DNA of 16,076 nt from Phascolarctobacterium sp. (GTDB lineage Bacteria; Bacillota; Negativicutes; Acidaminococcales; Acidaminococcaceae), in NCBI GenBank assembly GCA_024405645.1, contig JAKSOJ010000009.1:1-16076 (forward strand), given 5' to 3'. Shown one piece after another: positions 6,511 through 12,773 of the stretch (the stretch's first letter is position 1; each line of letters starts with the position of its first letter). Made by a program: the position numbers and the translations under genes. A model generated the notes under the pieces. The model worked only from the letters and a program-made list of their open reading frames with translations, was not told where the DNA came from and did no database searches.

Positions 6511-7194
6511 TTGGACTTATTCCCTTTGTGGAACTCTATTCGCATAGCGCTTATTAGTACGGTCGCTGTTTTCTTTATTGGCATTTGGTCTGCTTATCAT
6601 ATTTCCAAGGCATCTAAAGAAATAAAAGGCATAATGGACGTGCTTTTGACATTGCCATTGGTACTGCCTCCGACAGTTGTCGGCTACCTGCTACTCCGAA
6701 TTCTTGGGCCGCAACGCATTGTTGGCGAATGGTTTCTTACTAATTTTGATTTTAAATTAACAATGACATGGTGGTCAGCTGTTTTTGCAACTGTTGTTGT
6801 AATTTTTCCTTTAATGTATAGAACTGCAAGAGGTGCATTTGAATCCTTTGATGAAACGCTTGCTTATTCAGCTCAAAGTATTGGGCTTTCCGATACATTT
6901 GTTTTTTGGAAGATTCGTATGCCCTATTGTAGACCGGGGATTATTGCGGGAACAATTCTCGCATTTGCTAGAGCTTTGGGCGAGTATGGTGCAACAAGTA
7001 TGATAGCTGGCTTTACACCAGGTAATACAGCTACCATTGCCACGCATGTTTACCAACTTTGGAGAACTAATAACGATGAACTGGCATTTCAATGGGTGCT
7101 TGTCAATATGCTGATATCTTTTGTGGTGCTATTTGCCTTGAATCTGATTGAGAGTCAATATAAGAGTAAAAACAATGTGAAGGGAGGCGTCTAG
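6511..7194 (+). CDS. modB: Molybdate ABC transporter permease
   Basis: ModB is the membrane channel of the molybdate importer and works as a dimer with ModC. The 227-residue protein has about five transmembrane segments. Its EAA-type coupling loop, GEYGATSMIAG (157-167), is the expected cytoplasmic contact to the ATPase. LTLPLVLPPTVVGYLLL is characteristic of ModB. The start is TTG at 6511, preceded by CGGAGATG (GGAG at 6498-6501); the start codon is unusual, as in modA, but N-terminal length fits the family. It begins 24 bases after modA, and its stop directly abuts the modC start. Confidence 0.93.
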   Translation: MDLFPLWNSIRIALISTVAVFFIGIWSAYHISKASKEIKGIMDVLLTLPLVLPPTVVGYLLLRILGPQRIVGEWFLTNFDFKLTMTWWSAVFATVVVIFPLMYRTARGAFESFDETLAYSAQSIGLSDTFVFWKIRMPYCRPGIIAGTILAFARALGEYGATSMIAGFTPGNTATIATHVYQLWRTNNDELAFQWVLVNMLISFVVLFALNLIESQYKSKNNVKGGV

Positions 7195-8232
7195 ATGTCA
7201 ATTTCAGTTGATATTGAAAAAAATTTAGGCGACTTTCGTTTGCAAGTTAATTTTACGGCAGAAAACGAAGTACTTGCTCTTTTGGGGGCTTCTGGTTGTG
7301 GTAAGAGCATGACACTAAAATGCATTGCCGGCATAGAAAAGCCTGATAAAGGTAGAATTCTGCTGGACGGAGTTACTCTTTTTGACTCCGAGAAAAACAT
7401 CAACCTTACGCCGCAGGAGAGACATACCGGTTTATTATTCCAAAACTATGCTCTTTTTCCCAATATGACTGTAAAAGAAAATATTGAGGCGGGTGCAAGG
7501 CGAGAGAAAAATCTCGAAAAAAGAAAGCAGATAGTGGGTAGCATTATAACTAACTTTGGCTTGCAAGATTTGTTGACTTCGTATCCTCACCAGTTAAGTG
7601 GTGGTGAGCAACAAAGAGTTGCTCTGGCGAGAATGCTTGTCTCGGATCCGAAAATTTTGCTTTTAGACGAGCCATTTTCCGCGTTGGATAGCCATCTGCG
7701 TTTTCGCTTAGAACAGGAAGTTAGAGACCTAATTCGTTCATTTGGTAAGTCTGTAATTTTGGTTTCTCATGATAGGGACGAGGTTTTTCGTTTGTCTGAC
7801 AAGATTTGTGTAATTCATAATGGTAAGGTCGAAACTATAGGAACAAAGAAAGAAGTTTTTGCTAATCCGAAAACTCGTCAGGCAGCAGTTTTAACTGGTT
7901 GCAAAAATATATCTCCGATAGACCGTATTTCTGACCAGAAGGTTATCGCACTGGATTGGGGCATTGAATTAGAACTAAACGAGAAAATAGGCGAAGCGAA
8001 GTATGTTGGCATGCGCATGCATGATTTGTGTATGGACGCAGGAGAAAATACTTTCGATTGCCAAGTTGTGGAAATAATCGAGAATCCCTTCTCATATACG
8101 ATTATGCTAAAAGCACAAGCAGATGCTCAGGCATTTGGGTGGGAAGTAAACAAAGAAACCTGGCAGCAAATCGCTTCTGAAAAAATAAAGATTGGATTTC
8201 CTAAAGGAAAAATTATCCTGCTTAACGAATAA
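7195..8232 (+). CDS. modC: Molybdate ABC transporter ATP-binding protein
   Basis: ModC drives molybdate import by ATP hydrolysis. The 345-residue protein has all ABC elements: Walker A GASGCGKS (31-38), Q-loop Gln83, signature LSGGEQQ (134-140), Walker B ILLLDEP (154-160) and H-loop His192. The C-terminal third (about 240-345) corresponds to the TOBE/Mop-like regulatory region of ModC, which in the family binds molybdate and inhibits transport, although this copy is divergent. ATG 7195 follows the modB TAG without a gap and has AGGGAGG at 7181-7187. Confidence 0.93.
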   Translation: MSISVDIEKNLGDFRLQVNFTAENEVLALLGASGCGKSMTLKCIAGIEKPDKGRILLDGVTLFDSEKNINLTPQERHTGLLFQNYALFPNMTVKENIEAGARREKNLEKRKQIVGSIITNFGLQDLLTSYPHQLSGGEQQRVALARMLVSDPKILLLDEPFSALDSHLRFRLEQEVRDLIRSFGKSVILVSHDRDEVFRLSDKICVIHNGKVETIGTKKEVFANPKTRQAAVLTGCKNISPIDRISDQKVIALDWGIELELNEKIGEAKYVGMRMHDLCMDAGENTFDCQVVEIIENPFSYTIMLKAQADAQAFGWEVNKETWQQIASEKIKIGFPKGKIILLNE

Positions 8233-8266
8233 TAAAAGGATAGTTTTTTATAATGAGGTTACATAG

Positions 8267-9283
8267 ATGAAAAAGATAAATGTAGAAGATGCCATCGGCA
8301 TGGCCATTTGTCATGATATTACCGAAATGCGTGATGGCTTTAAGGGTGCTCGTTTTAAACGTGGGCATGTAATACAAGAGGAAGATATTCCGAAATTTTT
8401 AGATTTAGGCAAGCGAACTGTATTTGTATGGGAAGAAAATGCAGGCGAAATTCACGAAGAGGATTGTGCACTGCGTATGGCAGAAATGACAAAGCTGCCC
8501 AATGTTTCTTTTCAAGGTCCTGCTGAAGGCAAGATGCTCATGATTGCTGAAGAGCGTGGACTTTTCCGTGTACATACAGATCTACAAAAAGAAATAAATT
8601 CTATTGGAGACATCACTATTTCTTCTTTACCTGACCATTATCCGGTAGAGAAGGGGGCTCGCCTTGCTTCTATGCGTATTGTTCCCCTCGTTACTAAGGA
8701 AGAGCAAATCATCAAAGCTGAGGAACTTTGCAAGAAGCAGAAACTTTTTGAATTATATCCCTATAAAAATAGAAAAATCGGCGTGATTATTACTGGTTCT
8801 GAGGTTTTTACTGGTCGTATCAAGGATAAATTTGAACCTGTAATTCGTGCAAAAATGCAGCATTTTCCTAGCGAAATTTTAGGTGTAACTATTTGTGATG
8901 ACAATCTGGATATGATTGTAGAAGCAGGACAAAAATACTTGAATATGGGTGCGGATTTCCTCATCTTTACTGGTGGTATGTCCGTTGATCCTGACGATTT
9001 AACTCCTACTGCGATTCGTCAGTTAGGCGCTAATATTATTAGTCATGGTGTGCCTGCACAACCTGGCAATATGACTCTTGTAGCCTATTTAAATGACGTT
9101 GCTATTCTGGGTGTTCCAGGAGCTGCAATTAGTTTACCCACAACTATGCTAGATGTATTCCTGCCTCAAATTTTTGCGGGAATTAAATTCACAAAACAGG
9201 ATTTGATTAACTTAGGTGATGGTGGTCTTTGCCAATTATGCAAGAATTGCCATTGGCCCAATTGTACTTTTGGGAGATATTAA
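8267..9283 (+). CDS. MoeA-like molybdopterin-binding protein with C-terminal cysteine cluster
   Basis: This 338-residue protein is related to MoeA, which inserts molybdenum into adenylylated molybdopterin. From about residue 171 it has a MoCF/MogA-type molybdopterin-binding domain (IGVIITGSEV, then TGGMSVDPDDLTP from Thr235). The N-terminal half is only loosely MoeA-like and the protein is shorter than MoeA (about 400 residues), without its full domain IV. The last 17 residues carry four cysteines, CQLCKNCHWPNC (Cys322, 325, 328, 333), spaced like a zinc or iron-sulfur site. The start ATG 8267 has GAGG at 8255-8258. It sits between modC and moaA, consistent with a metal-insertion role. Similar proteins in anaerobic Firmicutes are annotated only as molybdopterin-binding, and I cannot say whether it replaces MoeA or acts on a special cofactor. 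Confidence 0.8.
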   Translation: MKKINVEDAIGMAICHDITEMRDGFKGARFKRGHVIQEEDIPKFLDLGKRTVFVWEENAGEIHEEDCALRMAEMTKLPNVSFQGPAEGKMLMIAEERGLFRVHTDLQKEINSIGDITISSLPDHYPVEKGARLASMRIVPLVTKEEQIIKAEELCKKQKLFELYPYKNRKIGVIITGSEVFTGRIKDKFEPVIRAKMQHFPSEILGVTICDDNLDMIVEAGQKYLNMGADFLIFTGGMSVDPDDLTPTAIRQLGANIISHGVPAQPGNMTLVAYLNDVAILGVPGAAISLPTTMLDVFLPQIFAGIKFTKQDLINLGDGGLCQLCKNCHWPNCTFGRY

Positions 9284-9284
9284 A

Positions 9285-10232
9285 ATGCAAGATAAGTTCG
9301 GGAGGACAATTACATATTTGCGACTGTCTGTAACGGACTTATGCAATCTTCGTTGTAAATATTGCATGCCTGCCGAGGGAATTTGTAAAAAGGCTCACGA
9401 GGATATTCTTTCTGAAGACGAGATGGTTATGGCAGTGGAAGCTGCTGCAACATTGGGAATCAAGAAGATACGTATCACTGGGGGAGAACCCTTGGTGAAA
9501 AAGAACATCCTTTCTATTTGCGAAAGAGTGGGAAAAATCTCTGGCGTGGATGAAGTCTGCGTGACCACTAATGGTGTGTTGCTCAAAGAATATGCTCAAG
9601 GACTTATTGATGCAGGAGTCAGTCATCTTAACATTAGTTTGGATACTTTAGACGCCGAGAAGTTTAAAGAAATCACGCGAGTTGGTAATTTAGAGAAGGT
9701 TCTTGCAGGTATTGATGAAGCAATTAAGGTTGGATTTAGGAAAATAAAGCTTAACGCTGTTTTAATGCGTGGCTTTAATGATGACGAGATTAGAGCTTTG
9801 GCAGAGTTAACCGTGGATAAGCCTATCGATATGCGTTTTATCGAATTAATGCCTATGGTGGATACGCAAATAGATAAATCTGCTTACATGCCTGTTCGTG
9901 AGGTTTTAGAGGCTTTGCCAGAATTGGAAAAACTAGACGTGGATGGCATTGCCAAACTCTATAAGCTACCTGGCGCAAAAGGTAAGATAGGTCTAATTAG
10001 TCCTGTAAGCGATAATTTTTGCGCTGGCTGTAATAGAATTCGTCTGACTGCAGACGGTAAATTTAAGCCTTGCTTGCATGCTCCTGAGGAGTTCCCCATA
10101 AAAGGATTGGATTTTGATGGCATGTTGGAGCAAACTAAAAAAGCTGTGCTTGCCAAACCGGAAAAGCATGGTGATTTGACTGGAGAAAATATAAGTAAAG
10201 CATCTCGCAGTATGAACGCGATTGGAGGATAA
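9285..10232 (+). CDS. moaA: GTP 3',8-cyclase
   Basis: MoaA is the radical SAM enzyme of the first step of molybdopterin synthesis, turning GTP into 3',8-cyclo-GTP. The 315-residue protein has the radical SAM cluster motif C20-x3-C24-x2-C27, the GGEP motif (RITGGEP) and the second cluster ligands C246, C249 and C263 in CAGCNR and KPC. The C-terminal Gly-Gly that activates catalysis is present (final residues IGG). ATG 9285 has GGGAG at 9272-9276, and the start follows the preceding stop by one base. It is translated directly ahead of moaC, its pathway partner. Confidence 0.95.
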   Translation: MQDKFGRTITYLRLSVTDLCNLRCKYCMPAEGICKKAHEDILSEDEMVMAVEAAATLGIKKIRITGGEPLVKKNILSICERVGKISGVDEVCVTTNGVLLKEYAQGLIDAGVSHLNISLDTLDAEKFKEITRVGNLEKVLAGIDEAIKVGFRKIKLNAVLMRGFNDDEIRALAELTVDKPIDMRFIELMPMVDTQIDKSAYMPVREVLEALPELEKLDVDGIAKLYKLPGAKGKIGLISPVSDNFCAGCNRIRLTADGKFKPCLHAPEEFPIKGLDFDGMLEQTKKAVLAKPEKHGDLTGENISKASRSMNAIGG

Positions 10233-10709
10233 ATGGACTTTACGCATTTTGACGACAATGGAAAAGCAAAAATGGTAAATGTTGGGGACAAAGATATTAC
10301 GAAACGTTCTGCTACTGCAGGTGTTAGCGTATTGGTTAATGCAGAAACCTTTGCTCTCATAAAATCTGGAGGTATGAAAAAAGGTGACGTTCTGACAGTT
10401 GCTCAAATAGCAGGCATTATGGGGGCTAAACGTACGCCGGACTTAATTCCCATGTGTCATCCAATTTTAATTGATGGCGTTAATCTTAATCTAAATCTTG
10501 ATAATGAAAAACAAGCTGTGGAAATATTAGCAACAGTGTCCTGCACTGGTCGTACTGGGGTGGAAATGGAAGCATTGACTGCAGCATCAACTGCGGCTCT
10601 TACTGTTTATGATATGTGCAAAGCAGTGCAAAAGGATATGGTAATTACCAATCTAAGACTTATCCAAAAAACTGGTGGTGTACACGGCGATTTTACTAGG
10701 GAGGAATAA
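10233..10709 (+). CDS. moaC: Cyclic pyranopterin monophosphate synthase
   Basis: MoaC converts 3',8-cyclo-GTP to cyclic pyranopterin monophosphate. The 158-residue protein has the family motifs MCHP, GVEMEALTAAS, YDMCKA and the terminal KTGG. An N-terminal Lys50 in the GMKKGD segment corresponds to the active-site lysine region. ATG 10233 starts right after the moaA stop, with GGAGG at 10224-10228 inside the moaA end. Length is normal. Confidence 0.95.
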   Translation: MDFTHFDDNGKAKMVNVGDKDITKRSATAGVSVLVNAETFALIKSGGMKKGDVLTVAQIAGIMGAKRTPDLIPMCHPILIDGVNLNLNLDNEKQAVEILATVSCTGRTGVEMEALTAASTAALTVYDMCKAVQKDMVITNLRLIQKTGGVHGDFTREE

Positions 10710-10710
10710 T

Positions 10711-11643
10711 ATGAGTTATACTGCTTGTATAATTACTGTGAGCGATAAAGGCTCTCGTGGTGAACGCGTGGATACTGCTGGCCCTGCTTTGGGAAAAATT
10801 CTTAAGGAAGCAGGCTATGATATTCTTTATACTAACATCGTTCCTGACGAATTTGACCAAATTAAAGCGGAACTTTTAAAATGCACTGATGATATAAAAG
10901 CTAATTTGGTATTAACAACTGGTGGAACAGGCTTTTCACCTAGGGATATTACTCCAGAGGTAACAAAGTCTATAATAGAAAGAGAAACTCCTGGAATTGC
11001 AGAGCTTATGCGAGCAGAGAGCATGAAAATTACTCTTCACGGATGTTTATCTAGATCCGTCGCTGGGATTCGCAAACGTACGCTTATAGTTAACTTGCCA
11101 GGCAGTGAAAAGGGTGCAAGGGAAAACCTGGAGGCTGTTTTAAAACCTTTAGAACATGGAATAAAAATGTTATTATCCGAGGGCTCTGCAGAGTGTGCTG
11201 CTCAAGCAGAGCTTGCTTCTAAGAAGAGTTTGAGCGACGAGCGAAGAACTAAAATTATTGAAGAGCTACCTTCTATGGACGCATGGCTGGCTGAGGCTAA
11301 GCGGGATGCTAATGCAGAGCTTTGTGGCATGTATCTTTTCCATACTGGCGTTGTAAGAGAAACTGCAAAGACTACAGTGCGCGAAGGCAAAGATGCTGAT
11401 AAGGTTACCGGCATGGAGTTTTCTTATGATGCGCAAAAGGTTGAGCAGGCTGTTATAAATGCGAAGAAGCTGCCAGGAATTTACTATGCAAGGGTTTGGC
11501 TTGCTCAAGGACGACTAAATGTAGGTGATCAGATAATGCTTGCTTTAGTTGGAGGGGATATTAGACCCCATGTTATAGACGCTTTGCAAAGCTTTGTTGG
11601 CGAAATCAAGACTAAATGTGTTATTGAAAAAGAAATTTTTTAG
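10711..11643 (+). CDS. Fused MogA (molybdopterin adenylyltransferase) and divergent MoaE (molybdopterin synthase large subunit)
   Basis: The 310-residue protein joins two pathway enzymes. Residues 1-160 are a MogA/MoaB domain that adenylylates molybdopterin: TTGGTGFSPRDITPE (69-83, with Asp79) and a PDE site at 45-47. After a charged linker, residues 189-310 match a divergent MoaE-like domain: GMYLFHTGVVRE, then GRLNVGDQIM and a C-terminal K-T-K-C-V-I-E-K. In that end, Lys300 and Lys307 have the same spacing of 7 as the catalytic lysines 119 and 126 of E. coli MoaE, so I infer an active synthase half. MoaE normally needs the small subunit MoaD, which is not in the window. ATG 10711 has AGGGAGG at 10698-10704; it is the last gene of the operon. 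Divergence makes the MoaE call less certain than the MogA call. Confidence 0.85.
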   Translation: MSYTACIITVSDKGSRGERVDTAGPALGKILKEAGYDILYTNIVPDEFDQIKAELLKCTDDIKANLVLTTGGTGFSPRDITPEVTKSIIERETPGIAELMRAESMKITLHGCLSRSVAGIRKRTLIVNLPGSEKGARENLEAVLKPLEHGIKMLLSEGSAECAAQAELASKKSLSDERRTKIIEELPSMDAWLAEAKRDANAELCGMYLFHTGVVRETAKTTVREGKDADKVTGMEFSYDAQKVEQAVINAKKLPGIYYARVWLAQGRLNVGDQIMLALVGGDIRPHVIDALQSFVGEIKTKCVIEKEIF

Positions 11644-11691
11644 AAAAATTGTAGATTGTTTGTGAACTTTTTAAAGAAAAGTTTGAGTAGT

Positions 11692-11723
11692 AGACACAGA
11701 TTTTTAGGTCTGTGTCTTTTTTT
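11692..11723 (+). terminator. Rho-independent terminator of the molybdenum operon
   Basis: AGACACAGA (11692-11700) pairs with TCTGTGTCT (11709-11717) around an 8-base loop, then T-run to 11723. The 9-bp stem is perfect. It lies 48 bases after the mogA-moaE stop. Confidence 0.92.
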
Positions 11724-11777
11724 ATGGTTGAAATAATAGAAAATATTATTTTGGGGAGACATTTTAGAAAAATTAAG

Positions 11778-11804
11778 TTAATTGTGAACTGAATGTGAAT
11801 TCAC
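11778..11804 (-). promoter_or_regulatory. Tandem TTCACA boxes, upstream copy
   Basis: On the minus strand this reads TTCACA-TTCAG-TTCACA: two identical hexamers (+ strand TGTGAA at 11783-11788 and 11794-11799) with a spacing of 11 bp. It ends in a perfect palindrome GTGAATTCAC (11795-11804). Direct repeats one helical turn apart are typical of OmpR/PhoB-family response regulators (Firmicute PhoP boxes are TTnACA with about 5 bases between). Whether this regulator type binds here is inference. Confidence 0.45.
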
Positions 11805-11875
11805 GGAGAGTTATTATTATTTAAAATGAGTTTGATATGTTATTGTTACAGAATTATACAAAAATGTGTGTCAAA

Positions 11876-11888
11876 AGTTCACAATTAA
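11876..11888 (+). promoter_or_regulatory. Inverted 13-bp partner of the upstream box
   Basis: AGTTCACAATTAA here is the exact reverse complement of 11778-11790, separated by 85 bases. Thirteen identical bases in opposite orientation are unlikely by chance in a region this short, even at low GC. It may mark a looping pair or a paired binding site. Confidence 0.45.
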
Positions 11889-12084
11889 GAGGTTAAGGTT
11901 GAAAATATTATGATAACTAAAATATTTCGTATAAATGATAAATTTGCAAAACATAAAGGGTGACGTATTAATAATATCAAAATTGAGAATTGTTGCTATT
12001 AGAATTAGCAAAAGATATATGTGATATAAAAAGGGGTGATAAAATTTTAAATGTGAACTTATTTGTCAAAAATACCTAGATTTA

Positions 12085-12101
12085 TTCACAAACAGTTCAT
12101 T
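12085..12101 (+). promoter_or_regulatory. TTCACA tandem box next to the small-protein promoter
   Basis: TTCACA (12085-12090), AACAG, then TTCATT (12096-12101): the same 11-bp tandem architecture as 11783-11799, here in + orientation. It ends nine bases before the -35 of the following promoter, the usual place for an activator of the OmpR/PhoB type. Confidence 0.5.
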
Positions 12102-12110
12102 TTTAAAATA

Positions 12111-12139
12111 TTGTAATTAAAATTAAAAAGTGGTATCAT
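12111..12139 (+). promoter_or_regulatory. Promoter of the small secreted-protein gene
   Basis: TTGTAA (12111-12116), 17 bases, then TATCAT (12134-12139). GTGGT/ACCAC (12130-12147 region) overlaps the -10 as a short inverted repeat. It gives a leader of about 80 bases before the ATG at 12226. The non-consensus -35 fits an activated promoter. Confidence 0.55.
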
Positions 12140-12144
12140 ATAAC

Positions 12145-12192
12145 CACAGGGAAGAAAGAACCCTAGTGAATATGAAATAAAGGTTAAAACCT
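12145..12192 (+). promoter_or_regulatory. Structured 5' leader of the small secreted-protein mRNA
   Basis: Two short stems can form: CACAGGG (12145-12151) with CCCTAGTG (12161-12168, one bulge), and AGGTT (12181-12185) with AACCT (12188-12192). They could protect the 5' end or limit translation. No known riboswitch class is recognised. Confidence 0.3.
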
Positions 12193-12225
12193 AGAATAAA
12201 GAAATAATCTAAGGAGGAAACAAAA

Positions 12226-12585
12226 ATGATGAACGTTAAGGCAATGGTAAAAGCAATCGTAATGATGATGATGGTTATGGTATCTGCAACTTGTTTTGCA
12301 GCAGAATATGATGAAGCTAAAATCATCAAAGAAGGAATTGAAAATGAAGTTGCTAGCCTCCAAGCTCTTGGCGTTAACGACGATATGTTCGTAATGGGTA
12401 CTGTAGCAACTGCTGATACAAACAACCAACTCAAACTCGAAGCTGATCCTATGAGAAGCGAAAACGTAAGAATGGTTAAAAACACTATTACTGGTAAAGT
12501 TCAATATATTGATCTCTTCACTGAAACTAAAGAAGAACCCGCAGGTTATGGCAAAGTAACTATCAATGGTAAAAGAGTTGGCTAA
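12226..12585 (+). CDS. Small secreted protein of unknown function
   Basis: I do not recognise this 119-residue protein. It has an N-terminal signal peptide, with two lysines then a methionine-rich hydrophobic core and a probable cleavage after CFA (ATCFA|AEYD). The mature part of about 95 residues is polar, has no cysteine, and ends in a Gly/Lys-rich tail (GKVTINGKRVG). No repeat or enzymatic motif is seen. A strong GGAGG (12213-12217), its own promoter and a GC-rich terminator show a monocistronic, probably well expressed gene. It uses C-ending codons such as CTC more than its neighbours. It could be a periplasmic or cell-surface factor induced by whatever protein binds the TTCACA boxes upstream. 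Start ATG 12226 or the adjacent ATG 12229 cannot be separated. Confidence 0.75.
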   Translation: MMNVKAMVKAIVMMMMVMVSATCFAAEYDEAKIIKEGIENEVASLQALGVNDDMFVMGTVATADTNNQLKLEADPMRSENVRMVKNTITGKVQYIDLFTETKEEPAGYGKVTINGKRVG

Positions 12586-12599
12586 TTGAAACGGTAATC

Positions 12600-12634
12600 A
12601 ACGCGCTCACCAAACGGTGGGCGCGTTTTCTTTT
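12600..12634 (+). terminator. Rho-independent terminator of the small secreted-protein gene
   Basis: AACGCGCTCACC (12600-12611) pairs with GGTGGGCGCGTT (12616-12627) with a single G-T wobble and a 4-base loop, then T-rich tract to 12634. The stem is much richer in GC than its surroundings. Confidence 0.93.
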
Positions 12635-12709
12635 GTCTACAGATTCGCAGATTTTTGGAAATGACAAGAAAATACCCCAAATATATAATAAAATATCAAA
12701 AACGTAAAA

Positions 12710-12739
12710 AATGACATTTAAGTCATTCAGTGGTAAAAT
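12710..12739 (+). promoter_or_regulatory. Promoter of the cca-type gene with an internal inverted repeat
   Basis: ATGACA (12711-12716), 17 bases, TAAAAT (12734-12739). AATGAC (12710-12715) and GTCATT (12722-12727) form a 6-bp inverted repeat overlapping the -35 and spacer, which could be an operator. Confidence 0.5.
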
Positions 12740-12773
12740 ATAAATTGGAAAGGTTTATGTAAAAATAGATAAA

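Larger units (their letters stand above)
11724..12225 (+). other. AT-rich non-coding region with a TTCACA box cluster
   Basis: This 500-bp stretch has no credible gene. Very short reading frames (11724, 11826 and 11910 regions) have about 20 codons or fewer and lack placed ribosome binding sites. It contains an 8-bp AT hairpin (11731-11738 with 11744-11751), a 6-bp hairpin TTGCTA/TAGCAA (11993-11998, 12006-12011), several TGTGAA or TTCACA boxes, and the promoter and leader of the next gene. The cluster of boxes is described in separate entries. No repeat with a CRISPR or IS structure is seen. Confidence 0.6.

Noticed and set aside
11783..11804. CRP/FNR-type site (TGTGA-N6-TCACA)
   Set aside because: TGTGA and TCAC half-sites are present, but the N6 spacing is not met in any of the boxes; tandem 11-bp spacing fits another regulator type better.
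11724..11950. Very short reading frames as small genes (22, 20 and 17 codons)
   Set aside because: They lack a placed ribosome binding site, overlap AT-rich control sequence, and show no recognisable product.
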